A DNA stretch of 64,000 bases, taken from contig NZ_CP076607.1 of the NCBI RefSeq assembly GCF_018966525.1, positions 3,472,001 through 3,536,000 of the forward strand. Direction: 5' to 3'. Position numbers and translations under genes: made by a program. Below, piece after piece: positions 8,362 to 17,320 of this stretch; position 1 is the first letter of the stretch; each line of letters begins with the position of its first letter. Under the pieces are notes generated by a model. It saw only the letters and a program-made list of their open reading frames with translations, did not search any database and had not been told where the DNA came from. Source of the stretch: Paenibacillus sophorae. GTDB lineage: Bacteria; Bacillota; Bacilli; Paenibacillales; Paenibacillaceae.

Positions 8362-9351
8362 ATGAAGAAATTATGGTTTCCGGTTCTGATTCTGATGACG
8401 ATTATTGTCAGCGCATGCGGCAGTAACAGCGGTAATTCCGGCGGCGCGGCGGCGAGGAGCAGTCCAACTTCAGGCAATGCTTCGGCGACGGCAAGTCCCG
8501 AAAGCTCCGCAACGGCTGAAACCGGTACGGAAAGCGGCACAGGCACGATTACTTACCAGTCCGAGAGCGGTCCGGTTGAAGTTCCGGCGAATCCGCAGCG
8601 CGTTATCGTGCTGTCGTCATTTGCAGGTAATGTACTGTCGCTGGGAGTTAACCTGGTCGGCGTTGATTCGTGGAGCAAGATGAACCCGAACTTTGAGGAT
8701 AAGCTGAAAAATGTGGAAGCCGTATCCGATGAGGACCTGGAAAAGATTATCGAGCTGAAACCTGACCTGATCATCGGGCTTGACAATGTCAAGAATGTGG
8801 ACAAGCTGAAGCAAATTGCCCCAACCGTAGTTTACACTTACGCCAAAGTTGATTATTTGACTCAGCATCTGGAAATCGGCAAGCTGCTGAATAAGGAGAG
8901 AGAGGCTCAGGCTTGGGTTGACGACTTCAAGAATCGGATGGAAAAAGCAGGCGAGGAGATCCGTGCAAAAATCGGCAACAAGACTATTTCGGTCATTGAA
9001 AACGATGCTAAGCAATTCTATGTGTTCGGCGATCACTGGGGACGCGGCACGGAGATTCTGTATCAGGGCATGAAGCTGAATATGCCGCAAAAGGTGAAGG
9101 ACGCGGTGGCTAAAGACGGATGGTACGCGCTTTCGCAGGAAGTGATGCCGGAATATATGGGCGACTATGTGATCTTCAGCCGCAGCTCCGCTATGGACAA
9201 TGCCTTCCAGCAGACCGAAACCTACAAGAATATTCCGGCGGTCAAGAATAATCAGGTCTATGAAGTGGACGCCAAAGCCTTCTACTTCAATGACGCGCTG
9301 ACGCTGGATTACCAGCTTGATTTCATCACCCGGAATCTTCTGGGCAAGTAA
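8362..9351 (+). CDS. Siderophore-binding lipoprotein of an iron ABC transporter
   Basis: The 329-residue protein starts with a lipoprotein signal ending in the lipobox VSAC (Cys at residue 19), then a low-complexity Ser/Ala/Thr/Gly-rich spacer to about residue 65. The remainder is a helical-backbone (FecB/FhuD-type) binding domain with PQRVIVLSSFAGNVLSLGV at its front and IIELKPDLIIGL. Such lipoproteins stay on the outer face of the membrane and deliver ferric siderophores to the permease. It is the first gene of a three-gene operon behind a Fur box, so low iron should induce it. An AGGAGG site precedes the ATG. The siderophore is unknown. Confidence 0.92.
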   Translation: MKKLWFPVLILMTIIVSACGSNSGNSGGAAARSSPTSGNASATASPESSATAETGTESGTGTITYQSESGPVEVPANPQRVIVLSSFAGNVLSLGVNLVGVDSWSKMNPNFEDKLKNVEAVSDEDLEKIIELKPDLIIGLDNVKNVDKLKQIAPTVVYTYAKVDYLTQHLEIGKLLNKEREAQAWVDDFKNRMEKAGEEIRAKIGNKTISVIENDAKQFYVFGDHWGRGTEILYQGMKLNMPQKVKDAVAKDGWYALSQEVMPEYMGDYVIFSRSSAMDNAFQQTETYKNIPAVKNNQVYEVDAKAFYFNDALTLDYQLDFITRNLLGK

Positions 9352-9362
9352 GCGGGCCGGCG

Positions 9363-10373
9363 ATGAAAGCTGAATCTGCACATTCCGGAGCGATTTGGGG
9401 CAAGCTGCTGGCGGCTTCTCTATTGCTTATCCTGTCCTTTGCCGTTTCTCTTATTGTCGGGGCGAAGAGCACAACGCTTCACGAAGCTTGGCTCGCGCTG
9501 ACATCGCAGGCCGCCGGTGACAATATCACCATGATCCGTGAAATCCGCCTGCCGCGTGTAGCGGCGGGCATATTGGTTGGCGCCGCGCTCGCCGTAGCGG
9601 GAGCGGTCATGCAGGGACTGACGCGGAATCCGCTGGCTGATCCCGGCCTGCTCGGCATTACCTCAGGCGGAAACGCGGCACTGGCCTGCGCGCTCGCATT
9701 CATTCCCTCATTGAACTATTTCGGCATGACCGTGGCCTGCTTTCTTGGAGCCGCCGGCGGAGCCCTGCTCGTATTCGGACTTGGGGCCGCTTCGAGGAGC
9801 GGTCTTTCCTCCGTTCAATTGGTGCTTGCAGGCGCGGCGATGTCGGCATTGCTGACTGCCATAGCCGAAGGAGTCGCATTGTACTTTAAAATTTCCAAAG
9901 ATGTATCCATGTGGACGGCGTCAGGTCTTGTCGGCACTTCCTGGGGGCAGGTTCGCACCATCGCCCCGTTTATTATTGTCGGAGTTTTGGTTTCAGCGGC
10001 TCTATCCAGGTCGCTTACGATCCTCAGCCTGAACGAAACATCCGCGGTTGGCCTTGGTATGAGAACAACACAAATCAAGACCGCGCTCTATGCGATGATC
10101 ATTGTCCTCGCGGGGGCTTCGGTCGCACTTGTAGGGAATATGGCGTTTCTCGGGCTAATGATTCCGCATATTGTCAGGACATTCGCCGGAACCGATTACC
10201 GGACTATTGTGCCGCTGTCTGCCATCTGCGGAGCGGCATTCATGCTCCTGGCCGATACGCTGGGACGGATGGTTCACGCGCCGTTTGAAACGCCAGTCGC
10301 GGCGATTGTTGCGATGATGGGATTGCCGTTCTTCCTGATCACCGTGCGGAAAGGAGCGAAGTTTCTGTCATGA
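9363..10373 (+). CDS. FecCD-type iron-siderophore permease, first subunit
   Basis: The 336-residue protein has about nine to ten membrane helices of the BtuC/FecCD fold. IRLPRVAAGILVGAALAVAG and MQGLTRNPLADPGLLGI are the classic family blocks, and GLMIPHIVRTFAGTDYR is the cytoplasmic loop that meets the ATPase. It starts 11 bases after the lipoprotein gene and its end overlaps the second permease by four bases (ATGA), indicating translational coupling. The two permeases would form the heterodimeric channel. Confidence 0.93.
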   Translation: MKAESAHSGAIWGKLLAASLLLILSFAVSLIVGAKSTTLHEAWLALTSQAAGDNITMIREIRLPRVAAGILVGAALAVAGAVMQGLTRNPLADPGLLGITSGGNAALACALAFIPSLNYFGMTVACFLGAAGGALLVFGLGAASRSGLSSVQLVLAGAAMSALLTAIAEGVALYFKISKDVSMWTASGLVGTSWGQVRTIAPFIIVGVLVSAALSRSLTILSLNETSAVGLGMRTTQIKTALYAMIIVLAGASVALVGNMAFLGLMIPHIVRTFAGTDYRTIVPLSAICGAAFMLLADTLGRMVHAPFETPVAAIVAMMGLPFFLITVRKGAKFLS

Positions 10374-11377
10374 TCGCGGGTTCTAAACTCAGAAGTCAGC
10401 GAACAGTGCTTCTGATGCTGTTTCTGCTGATCTCGGCAACGCTGTTCATCGGTATGGGGACAGGCAGCTCATCCGTCTCTTACGGCCGTATTCTGCCGAC
10501 TCTGCTCGGTGATGGCTCCTTCAAGGATGAATTTGTCCTGTTCTCGATCCGGCTGCCGCGCATGCTCGTCACTCTATTGTCCGGAATGGCGTTGTCGCTG
10601 TCCGGAACGATTCTGCAATCCATTACCCGGAACGAGCTGGCTGATCCCGGCATCATCGGGATTAATTCGGGAGCCGGGGTCGCGGTTGCGGTTTTCTTCC
10701 TCTATTTTCCGGTCGACGCCGGTTCGTTTGCTTATGTGCTGCCGATCGTCGGATTTGCCGGAGGATTTCTCGCCTCGGCGCTGATTTATCTCCTGTCTTA
10801 CAGCAGAAGCGGAGGGCTTCAGCCGATCCGGCTTGTATTGACGGGGATCGGTTGCTCACTGGCATTGTCAGGAGCAATGATCTTCATCATTTCATCCACC
10901 GACCGGCGGAAGTATGAATTTATCGCCAAATGGCTGGCCGGCAGCATTTGGGGTACGGATTGGCCGTACATAACCGCGCTTGTACCCTGGCTCGTCATCC
11001 TGATCCCCTACATTTTTTACAAATCGCGGACGCTGAACCTGCTGGCCCTGAACGAGCAGGTAACGGTCGGGGTAGGTGTCAGACTCACCCCTGAACGGCT
11101 TGGACTGCTGGCTGCTGCGGTTGCGCTGGCTTCAGCAGCGGTTTCCATAACAGGCGGAATCGCTTTCATTGGACTTGTTGCACCGCATATTGCGAAATCG
11201 CTGGTCGGTCCCCGGCATCAGCTGTGTGTCCCGGTCGCGCTGCTGCTCGGCGGCTGGCTGCTGCTGACCGCCGATCTTGTCGGCCATAACCTTGCAGCTC
11301 CGGACGGCATTCCGGCCGGTGTTATGGCCGCTTTAATCGGCGCGCCGTATTTTGCCTATTTGCTGTTGCGAAAATAA
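10370..11377 (+). CDS. FecCD-type iron-siderophore permease, second subunit
   Basis: The 335-residue partner permease repeats the family pattern: SIRLPRMLVTLLSGMALSLSG, ITRNELADPGIIGINSGAG, and IGLVAPHIAKSLVG at the ATPase contact. It overlaps the first permease gene by four bases. The operon ends here with a strong terminator and has no ATPase gene, so the transporter must borrow an ATP-binding protein encoded elsewhere, as Bacillus does for several siderophore systems sharing FhuC or YusV. Confidence 0.93.
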   Translation: MIAGSKLRSQRTVLLMLFLLISATLFIGMGTGSSSVSYGRILPTLLGDGSFKDEFVLFSIRLPRMLVTLLSGMALSLSGTILQSITRNELADPGIIGINSGAGVAVAVFFLYFPVDAGSFAYVLPIVGFAGGFLASALIYLLSYSRSGGLQPIRLVLTGIGCSLALSGAMIFIISSTDRRKYEFIAKWLAGSIWGTDWPYITALVPWLVILIPYIFYKSRTLNLLALNEQVTVGVGVRLTPERLGLLAAAVALASAAVSITGGIAFIGLVAPHIAKSLVGPRHQLCVPVALLLGGWLLLTADLVGHNLAAPDGIPAGVMAALIGAPYFAYLLLRK

Positions 11378-11418
11378 CTCCTGGGCAAAGGCTGCGCCCG
11401 GAGCTACACAGAATCATA

Positions 11419-11462
11419 AAAGGCTGCGCCGCGATAGAGTACTCTAACGCGGCGCAGCCTTT
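11419..11462. terminator. Bidirectional terminator between convergent genes
   Basis: AAAGGCTGCGCCGCG pairs perfectly with CGCGGCGCAGCCTTT. A- and T-flanks let it end both the iron operon (+) and the chemoreceptor gene (-). Confidence 0.9.
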
Positions 11463-11494
11463 CGCTTTTACTCCTTAATGGAGGGGTGCGGCCA

Positions 11495-13180
11495 TCAAAT
11501 TTTAAAGCGGGAAATCAGCGACTGGAGGTTTCCTGCCATGGCGCTTAGAGATTCGGCTGCGAAACGCATTTCTTCTCCGGAAGCCAATTGCTCCTCGGTT
11601 GCCGCGGCAATCTCTTGAGTGCCCGCCGAAATGTCGCTTGTTCCTATACCGACGGTTTCCATGGATTGCGATACGACTGTGAACTGGCTGCGCATAAGCT
11701 GCGCCGAGCCGGAGATTTCCGATGTTTTGCCGGATACCTCGCTGATAGATCGAAGGATCTCCTGGAACTGATCCAAGCTATGGCTCGTTATTTCGTTCCC
11801 TTCGGCGGTTCTGGCTTTGACGTCAGTCATGCTGCTGAGCGCCAGATTTGCATTCTCGCGAATATTCCCGATCAATTCACTGATTTCTTTGGCCGATTCG
11901 GCAGAATATCCGGCCAGCTTTTTCACTTCTCCGGCCACTACGTCAAATCCGCGGCCAGCTTCACCCGCTCGTGCTGCTTCGATCGATGCGTTGAGAGCAA
12001 GCAGATGGGTCTGCTCGGAAATTTCGTTGATCAGCGAGGTGATTTCCGCGATCTTCACCGTCTGCCCGGAGAGCAGGGTTAATCTCGAATCGGCTTCATT
12101 AACCGCCCGCTTGATATCATTCATTTTCTCAACCATCCGCGCAATGGTCTGCTCGCCGGCACCGGCCCGTTCATGCATGCTGAGTGAAGCGGAGGCCATA
12201 TCCGAGGAGTGGTGAGAAATGGACTCAATCCGTTCCAATGATTCACGCGTCTGGTTAGCATTAACGGCAGCAAGTCTATTTTGTTCGGAAGCTCTGTCGG
12301 CAATGGTCTGCATGGATCCGGCGATAAGCTGCGATGTGGACCTGGACTGCTCGACGCTTGCGAAGAATTGCTGCGATACAGAAGAGAGATGGCTGGTGGC
12401 TTCGCTGACTTTTCCGACGATCTCCCTTAAGGATGCGATAAAAGCGTTGAAACTTCCCGCCAGCATGCCAAATTCATCTTTTTGAGCGATCCGAATCGTT
12501 CTTGTAAGGTCGGCTTCACCCGCCGCGATTTCATTCATCTGCTCATTAAGGAGTCTTAAAGGTTTCAAAATGATTCGCAGAAGCAGGATGGAGGCGGCCG
12601 TTCCGAGAATCACGCTTAAAATGGCGACCGTCAGCAAAATGGTTTGAGAGCGGGCAGAGTTTTCTTTAATATGCTGCTCGACCGGAGCAGCCTCCTCTGC
12701 AAGAAGCTTGACCACCTTTTCGACGGCCGGATTTACATTTTGTTTCCGCAGACTTCGCTCTTGTTCGAAATGTAAATTTTCGGCCTGCTGCACAGAGCCG
12801 CTGCCGCGCAGGCGCACCATTTCGCTGTTCAATTGGAACAGTTTCGTCAGAGCGCCTTCGATCTCTTGCATCGCGGAGCCATACTTGCTCTTAAGAGCCG
12901 GGGTCATAGTTTGAAGCAGTTTGTTAATATTGCCCATCTTCGTTTGCATTTCCCCGGTGAATTCCGTCTGGCCGGTAAGCAAATATCCCCGCTCGTCATT
13001 TGCCAGACCGGCAAGCAGATATTGAACCTGCTTCATGTCCCGCTGCAGTTCATTTAGCTCGCGCAGATTCTGTGCTTCTTCCGCAATTCCACGGATTGAT
13101 GTTACAGCCAAAATACTGCTTCCGGCGAGCGCTGCAATCAGCAGTGCCACCAATACGATTAATTTACTCCTGACTTTCAT
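11495..13180 (-). CDS. Methyl-accepting chemotaxis protein (CHASE3-like sensor)
   Basis: The 561-residue receptor has a membrane helix near residues 7-28, an extracytoplasmic helical sensor (about 30-180) with the CHASE3-like pattern LLAGLANDERGYLLTGQTEF, a second membrane helix (about 183-205), HAMP, and a signalling domain with LALNASIEAARAGEAGRGFD. The usual FAVVA of the tip reads FDVVAGEVKKLA. ATG 13180 is chosen since GGGAGG lies seven bases upstream; ATG 13186 would touch that site. The sensor type is common for receptors that sense membrane or redox state, but no ligand is inferred. Confidence 0.92.
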   Translation of the reverse strand: MKVRSKLIVLVALLIAALAGSSILAVTSIRGIAEEAQNLRELNELQRDMKQVQYLLAGLANDERGYLLTGQTEFTGEMQTKMGNINKLLQTMTPALKSKYGSAMQEIEGALTKLFQLNSEMVRLRGSGSVQQAENLHFEQERSLRKQNVNPAVEKVVKLLAEEAAPVEQHIKENSARSQTILLTVAILSVILGTAASILLLRIILKPLRLLNEQMNEIAAGEADLTRTIRIAQKDEFGMLAGSFNAFIASLREIVGKVSEATSHLSSVSQQFFASVEQSRSTSQLIAGSMQTIADRASEQNRLAAVNANQTRESLERIESISHHSSDMASASLSMHERAGAGEQTIARMVEKMNDIKRAVNEADSRLTLLSGQTVKIAEITSLINEISEQTHLLALNASIEAARAGEAGRGFDVVAGEVKKLAGYSAESAKEISELIGNIRENANLALSSMTDVKARTAEGNEITSHSLDQFQEILRSISEVSGKTSEISGSAQLMRSQFTVVSQSMETVGIGTSDISAGTQEIAAATEEQLASGEEMRFAAESLSAMAGNLQSLISRFKI

Positions 13181-13293
13181 TTCCATTCCTCCCGGTCTTA
13201 ATACTCTTATTTATATCGGGAGGTGTTACCCGCTTTGTTACACCACAGCGCTGAAAGATTCATCAGAGCATCCGACCCGCTTCAAGGCGCTCG

Positions 13294-13845
13294 CTACATC
13301 AGCTTCCAGTCCTCCTGCTCCTCGGTATATACGGCGACCAGCACAAGGGCGGTATCTTCACCTATATTTTGGACCTTGTGGGGAGTGCAGGCATTCCAAC
13401 TGAATGCGTCGCCTTCTTCCAGCACGGCCGTATCTTCCCCTTGTTCAGCAAGAATCTTGCCCCGGATAACCAGGTGTGTCTCCTCGCCTTCGTGGGCGTG
13501 GGGGGCTTCGCCGGTGGATGCCCCGGGAGGGAACTCGACGAGCACCATCCGCATATTTTTCGTTCTGCTCAAATGGGATACTTTTAATTGCTCGGGTCCG
13601 CTGGAAGTTTCCCGGCGTTCCTGGCTCCGGACGATGTGCATTTTTTCTTCTTTTCGCAGCAGCAGGTAGGCCAGCGGCACTTTGAGCGCCAGGGCAATGC
13701 TTTCAAGTGTCGCGATGGACGGAGAAGTTTTATTCGTCTCAACCTGGCTCATGAATCCTTGCGACAGCCCGGTCTGCTCGCATATTTGAGCGATTGTAAT
13801 ATTTTTGCGCTTGCGTATGGCGCGGATCGTGGAACCGATATCCAC
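13294..13845 (-). CDS. XRE-cupin transcriptional regulator
   Basis: The 183-residue protein joins an N-terminal XRE helix-turn-helix (about residues 5-60, ITIAQICEQTGLSQGFMSQVE) to a C-terminal cupin barrel (about 105-175) with the metal-site-like HAHEGEETHLVI and a later histidine in ACTPHKVQN. Proteins of this PuuR/SutR-type layout sense a small molecule in the cupin and control metabolic or stress genes. It is divergent from the DoxX gene 220 bases away, making that operon a candidate target. Confidence 0.9.
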   Translation of the reverse strand: MDIGSTIRAIRKRKNITIAQICEQTGLSQGFMSQVETNKTSPSIATLESIALALKVPLAYLLLRKEEKMHIVRSQERRETSSGPEQLKVSHLSRTKNMRMVLVEFPPGASTGEAPHAHEGEETHLVIRGKILAEQGEDTAVLEEGDAFSWNACTPHKVQNIGEDTALVLVAVYTEEQEDWKLM

Positions 13846-13981
13846 AGGCAGTCACCTCGTTACAAGTTATGTAGTGATTCAAATATTTTAGCATTTTCGG
13901 CTGCGGTAAGACCAATCCAATTGAATAAGCACTCGGAAAATCGGTTAATAGATTACAAATAATCAGTAACTATATTTATTA

Positions 13982-14010
13982 TTGACAAAACGCATTTCTT
14001 CGATTATGTT
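13982..14010 (+). promoter_or_regulatory. Sigma-A promoter of the DoxX/dioxygenase operon
   Basis: TTGACA (13982-13987), a 17-base spacer and TATGTT (14005-14010) form a good promoter 55 bases before the DoxX gene. Downstream lies an AT-rich imperfect palindrome, TTATTTACATAAAATAA, that may be an operator. Confidence 0.65.
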
Positions 14011-14065
14011 TATTTACATAAAATAATAATTCATATTACTTATATTTTGGGAGGAGAAAAGAATA

Positions 14066-14467
14066 ATGAAAAACACAGTGACGATTTTGATGAGAGTGGT
14101 ACTCGGCGTTTTATTCCTGGCTCATGGGGTCAGCAAGCTTCAGATGGGACTGGACAACGTTGCTGGTTGGTTCGACAGCATTGGCCTTCCCGGCTTTTTG
14201 GCTTATGTTGTGGCGGGAATTGAACTCGTTGGCGGGATCATGCTGATCCTGGGTCTGCTCACACGCTACGTATCGGTCGTGCTGGTTATCGTGCTCCTTG
14301 GCGCGGTCTTTACCGCGAAGCTGTCAGCAGGTCTGCTCGGCAATGGACAATCCGCAGGATATGAACTGGATCTGACTTATATCTTGATCGCTTTGTATCT
14401 GGCTGTTGCGGGCTCATCAGGCTTGTCGCTGGACCGCGTACTCTTTCGCAAAAGTGAACAAAACTGA
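14066..14467 (+). CDS. DoxX-family membrane protein
   Basis: The 133-residue protein has four predicted membrane helices. The N-terminal block LMRVVLGVLFLAHGVSKLQ is the DoxX family signature, followed by GLPGFLAYVVAGIELVGGI. Family members are integral membrane proteins tied to oxidative, thiol or quinone stress. A GGGAGGAG site precedes the ATG. It is followed 36 bases on by a LigB-type dioxygenase, a pairing reminiscent of the quinone-responsive DoxX-dioxygenase operons of Bacillus, so a role in detoxifying quinones or catechols is plausible but inferred. Confidence 0.9.
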   Translation: MKNTVTILMRVVLGVLFLAHGVSKLQMGLDNVAGWFDSIGLPGFLAYVVAGIELVGGIMLILGLLTRYVSVVLVIVLLGAVFTAKLSAGLLGNGQSAGYELDLTYILIALYLAVAGSSGLSLDRVLFRKSEQN

Positions 14468-14503
14468 TGGATATCCCATACGAATAAAAAGGGGTGAACC
14501 AAT

Positions 14504-15283
14504 ATGATGCCGTCTTACTTTTTTGCGCATGGCGCGCCGTCGCTTGTGATTGAAGATCATGAGTATACATCGTTCTTGAAAAATATTGCCGCCACGCTGC
14601 CGCGAAAGCCGAAGGCAATTGTCATCTTTTCCGCCCACTGGGAGCATAAGGTCCAGCAAGTCAGTTCGGTCAACACGCACGGTACAATCTATGATTTCTC
14701 CGGATTTCCGGAGGAAATGTACCGGATGACGTATCCGGCTTCCGGGGACGCTTCGCTTAGCGAACAGGTGTTGTCGCTGCTGAATAGCGCGGGAATTCCA
14801 GCCTTACCAGACACAAACCGGGGGCTCGATCATGGCTCCTGGGCGGTGCTTAAGCTAATCTACCCGGACGCGGACATTCCCGTCGTGGCGCTGTCGGTGA
14901 ACCGGTATCTGGACAATGCAAAGCAGTATGAGATTGGAAAAGCGCTCGCCGAGCTGCGGGAGCAGGACGTTCTCATTATCGGCAGCGGAGGAATCGTCCA
15001 CAATCTTCGGCAAATCAAGTGGGGCGCCGGACCCGAATCCGTGGATGCATGGGCATCGGAATTCGACACCTGGATTGAGAAGCGCCTGGAGGACTGGAAT
15101 TTGGAGGAGCTGTTCCGCTACCGGGAGCTTGCGCCACACGCCGACCGGGCCGTCCCGACAACCGAGCACTTCATTCCGCTGTTGCTGGCGATGGGAAGCG
15201 GGGATGCGGTCCGGAAAGCGGAGCTTCTTCACCGAAGCTACCAATGGGGGAGCTTGAGTCTGACGGCATGGAGATTCAACTAA
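14504..15283 (+). CDS. LigB/DODA-type extradiol ring-cleavage dioxygenase
   Basis: The 259-residue enzyme belongs to the class III extradiol (4,5-DOPA dioxygenase-like) family, which opens catechol rings next to the hydroxyls using one metal and O2. Metal and active-site histidines are visible: His9 in FFAHGAPS, the one in FSAHWEH, the one in GLDHGSW, and the one in TTEHFIP. The length is typical of YgiD-like enzymes. A GGGGTG ribosome site precedes the ATG. It is the second gene of the DoxX operon. The natural catechol substrate cannot be told from sequence. Confidence 0.9.
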   Translation: MMPSYFFAHGAPSLVIEDHEYTSFLKNIAATLPRKPKAIVIFSAHWEHKVQQVSSVNTHGTIYDFSGFPEEMYRMTYPASGDASLSEQVLSLLNSAGIPALPDTNRGLDHGSWAVLKLIYPDADIPVVALSVNRYLDNAKQYEIGKALAELREQDVLIIGSGGIVHNLRQIKWGAGPESVDAWASEFDTWIEKRLEDWNLEELFRYRELAPHADRAVPTTEHFIPLLLAMGSGDAVRKAELLHRSYQWGSLSLTAWRFN

Positions 15284-15431
15284 GAGGGAACGAAGACAGA
15301 GGCCATTTCGCCTTCCGCCCCTGGCAGAACAAGAGTGGTTCATAGCTGTCAGGGGAGGCCGCTCAAACCTGTACCGGCGGCTCGGGGATTCACTCCGCAA
15401 TGAGATGACCTTCAACCTGATAAAAATAGAC

Positions 15432-15480
15432 TTGCAAAACTAATGCTATTAGTTTATATTAAAACTAATATCATTAGTTT
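15432..15480 (+). promoter_or_regulatory. Promoter embedded in two identical palindromic operators
   Basis: TTGCAA (15432) and TATATT (15455) are 17 bases apart. AAACTAATGCTATTAGTTT at 15437-15455 fills the spacer, and AAACTAATATCATTAGTTT at 15462-15480 covers the transcription start. Both are perfect 8-3-8 palindromes with the same arms, centres 25 bases apart. A repressor bound here would block the downstream DUF2568 gene. Confidence 0.8.
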
Positions 15481-15534
15481 TTGTTTTTTATACGGAATTT
15501 TTCATCAATAAGAAGACTGGAGAGGAATGATATC

Positions 15535-15876
15535 ATGATTGAAATGCTGCAAATGCTCAACCTTGGACTTCGTTTTTTGCTGGAACTGATTGTCTTGACC
15601 GTTTATGGATTCTGGGGTTACCGGATAGGGTGGAGTGCATGGAGTTCAAGGGCGCTTTGCATCGGTCTGCCGCTGTCTGCGGCTGTTCTCTGGGGACTGT
15701 TGGGCTCTCCCAAGGCGACTTTTGCTTTGCCGGCCCCGCTGCATCAACTGCTGGAACTGATGATGTTCGGTTTGCCGGTGATTCTGCTGTTCCGAATGAA
15801 CCATCCTGCACTTGCAGTGTTATATGGAGCCGTTGTCCTCGCCAATAAGGTGCTGATGATCGTCTGGAATCAGTGA
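15535..15876 (+). CDS. YrdB/DUF2568-family membrane protein
   Basis: The 113-residue protein has about four hydrophobic helices and matches the YrdB-type DUF2568 family, with LRFLLELIVLTVYGFWGYRI at the front and LLELMMFGLPVILLFR later. ATG 15535 follows GAGAGGA at good spacing. No function is known for the family. The striking double operator in its promoter implies tight control by a dedicated repressor, which is not encoded next to it. Confidence 0.82.
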   Translation: MIEMLQMLNLGLRFLLELIVLTVYGFWGYRIGWSAWSSRALCIGLPLSAAVLWGLLGSPKATFALPAPLHQLLELMMFGLPVILLFRMNHPALAVLYGAVVLANKVLMIVWNQ

Positions 15877-15930
15877 AACGGAAGGGTTACTCCCGGCTGG
15901 GTAATTTCTTTTCAAGGTTCGGTCACTCGA

Positions 15931-15961
15931 AAAAAACCATCCTCCCATTTGCGGAGGATGG
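15931..15961 (-). terminator. Terminator of the alcohol dehydrogenase gene
   Basis: CCATCCTCC pairs with GGAGGATGG. The A-run at its left end becomes a U-run on the minus strand, so it ends the minus-strand gene that finishes at 16039. Confidence 0.8.
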
Positions 15962-16018
15962 GTTCGTCCATATATATATTAGAGAGGAGGACGAGCTGTT
16001 TTAAGTACTGCTTACATC

Positions 16019-16056
16019 GTTACATGGCGTGCTCGAAGTTACATGGCGTGCTCGAA
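16019..16056. repeat. 19-bp perfect tandem duplication at a gene end
   Basis: gttacatggcgtgctcgaa occurs twice head to tail (16019-16037 and 16038-16056). The second copy encodes the last residues and stop of the minus-strand alcohol dehydrogenase; the first is an untranslated copy after that stop. Confidence 0.95.
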
Positions 16057-17193
16057 AATTTCCATGATCTCGTCGTGCGAGCCTTGGATCGGATTGGTGA
16101 CGCCGCATGCATCTTTCAGCGCATTCGCCGCCAGCACCGGGAAGTCTTCCCGCTTCACACCCAGCACCGACAGTCCGGACGGGATGCCGACCCGCTCCGC
16201 CATCACTTCAATGGCCTCAAGCGCAAGCGCCGCGCCTTCTTCTGCGGTGACGCCGTCGACATTCCGGCCAAGCGCTTGCGCCACATCCTTCAGCCGCGCC
16301 GCGGCTTTGACCGAATTATACCGCTCCACATGAGGCAGAAGAATGGCGTTACAGACCCCGTGCGGCAAATTGTAGAAGCCTCCGAGCTGATGCGCCATCG
16401 CGTGGACATAGCCAAGGCCTGCGTTGTTGAACGCCATGCCGGCCAGGAATTCGGCATACGCCATCTGCTCTCGCGCTTCCTTGTCTGATCCGTCATCTAC
16501 GGCCCGGACGAGATAATCCCGGATAAGATTAATCGCCTTAAGGGCGCAAGCATCGGTAATCGGCGTCGCATTCGTTGAGACATAAGCTTCGATCGCATGC
16601 GTCAGCGCATCCATGCCGGTGGCGGCGGTCAGGGATTTTGGCATCGCCATCATCAGGTCGGGATCATTGACCGCGATCAGCGGCGTCGTATGTTTGTCGA
16701 CTATCGCCATCTTGATATGGCGTTCCTCATCGGTGATGATACAGAACATCGTCATCTCACTGGCTGTTCCGGCCGTCGTGTTGATGGCGATTAGCGGAGC
16801 GGCGGGCTGTGCGGACTTGTCCACGCCTTCATAATCTCCTATTTGTCCCCCATTCCCGGCCAGAAGGGCGATGCCCTTAGCGCAGTCATGGGGCGAACCG
16901 CCTCCGAGCGAGACGACGCAGTCACACTCGGAATCCTTGTAGAGCTGCAGACCCTCCCGCACATTCGTTACTGTGGGATTAGGCTGTGTTCCGCTGTATA
17001 CAGCGGAGCCGATTCCATTTTGATTCAGCATATCCGTGACTTTGGCGGCAAGTCCGATGTCTACGAGCGGCTTGTCGGTGACGACAAGCGCTTTTTTGTA
17101 ACCGAGCTTACTGATTTCTTCACCTGCGTCCGAGAGCGCTCCAGATCCCATCAGGCTCATTCCCGGCATCATAAATTTCGCTTTACCTGTCAT
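16039..17193 (-). CDS. Iron-containing (group III) alcohol dehydrogenase
   Basis: The 384-residue enzyme is a metal-dependent NAD(P)-linked alcohol dehydrogenase. VVSLGGGSPHDCAKG is the dinucleotide-binding block; GMDALTHAIEAYVS, HAMAHQLGG and NLPHGVCNA carry the iron-binding aspartate and histidines. The close match to the AdhB/YiaY pattern suggests oxidation of small primary alcohols or diols. An AraC-type regulator is transcribed divergently from 17.26 kb and is the likely regulator. The 3' end has been duplicated (16019-16056) without altering the protein. Confidence 0.93.
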   Translation of the reverse strand: MTGKAKFMMPGMSLMGSGALSDAGEEISKLGYKKALVVTDKPLVDIGLAAKVTDMLNQNGIGSAVYSGTQPNPTVTNVREGLQLYKDSECDCVVSLGGGSPHDCAKGIALLAGNGGQIGDYEGVDKSAQPAAPLIAINTTAGTASEMTMFCIITDEERHIKMAIVDKHTTPLIAVNDPDLMMAMPKSLTAATGMDALTHAIEAYVSTNATPITDACALKAINLIRDYLVRAVDDGSDKEAREQMAYAEFLAGMAFNNAGLGYVHAMAHQLGGFYNLPHGVCNAILLPHVERYNSVKAAARLKDVAQALGRNVDGVTAEEGAALALEAIEVMAERVGIPSGLSVLGVKREDFPVLAANALKDACGVTNPIQGSHDEIMEIFEHAM

Positions 17194-17320
17194 TTGGCAC
17201 CTCGCTATTTGTTGGTTGGAAAATATTGTGTTATCCTTGCTCTATTAATACGATAAGGTTTTGATCACCAAAAAACTAACCGAAACTGCGGTAAAATACA
17301 CGGAATTTCTGGAGGAGCGC

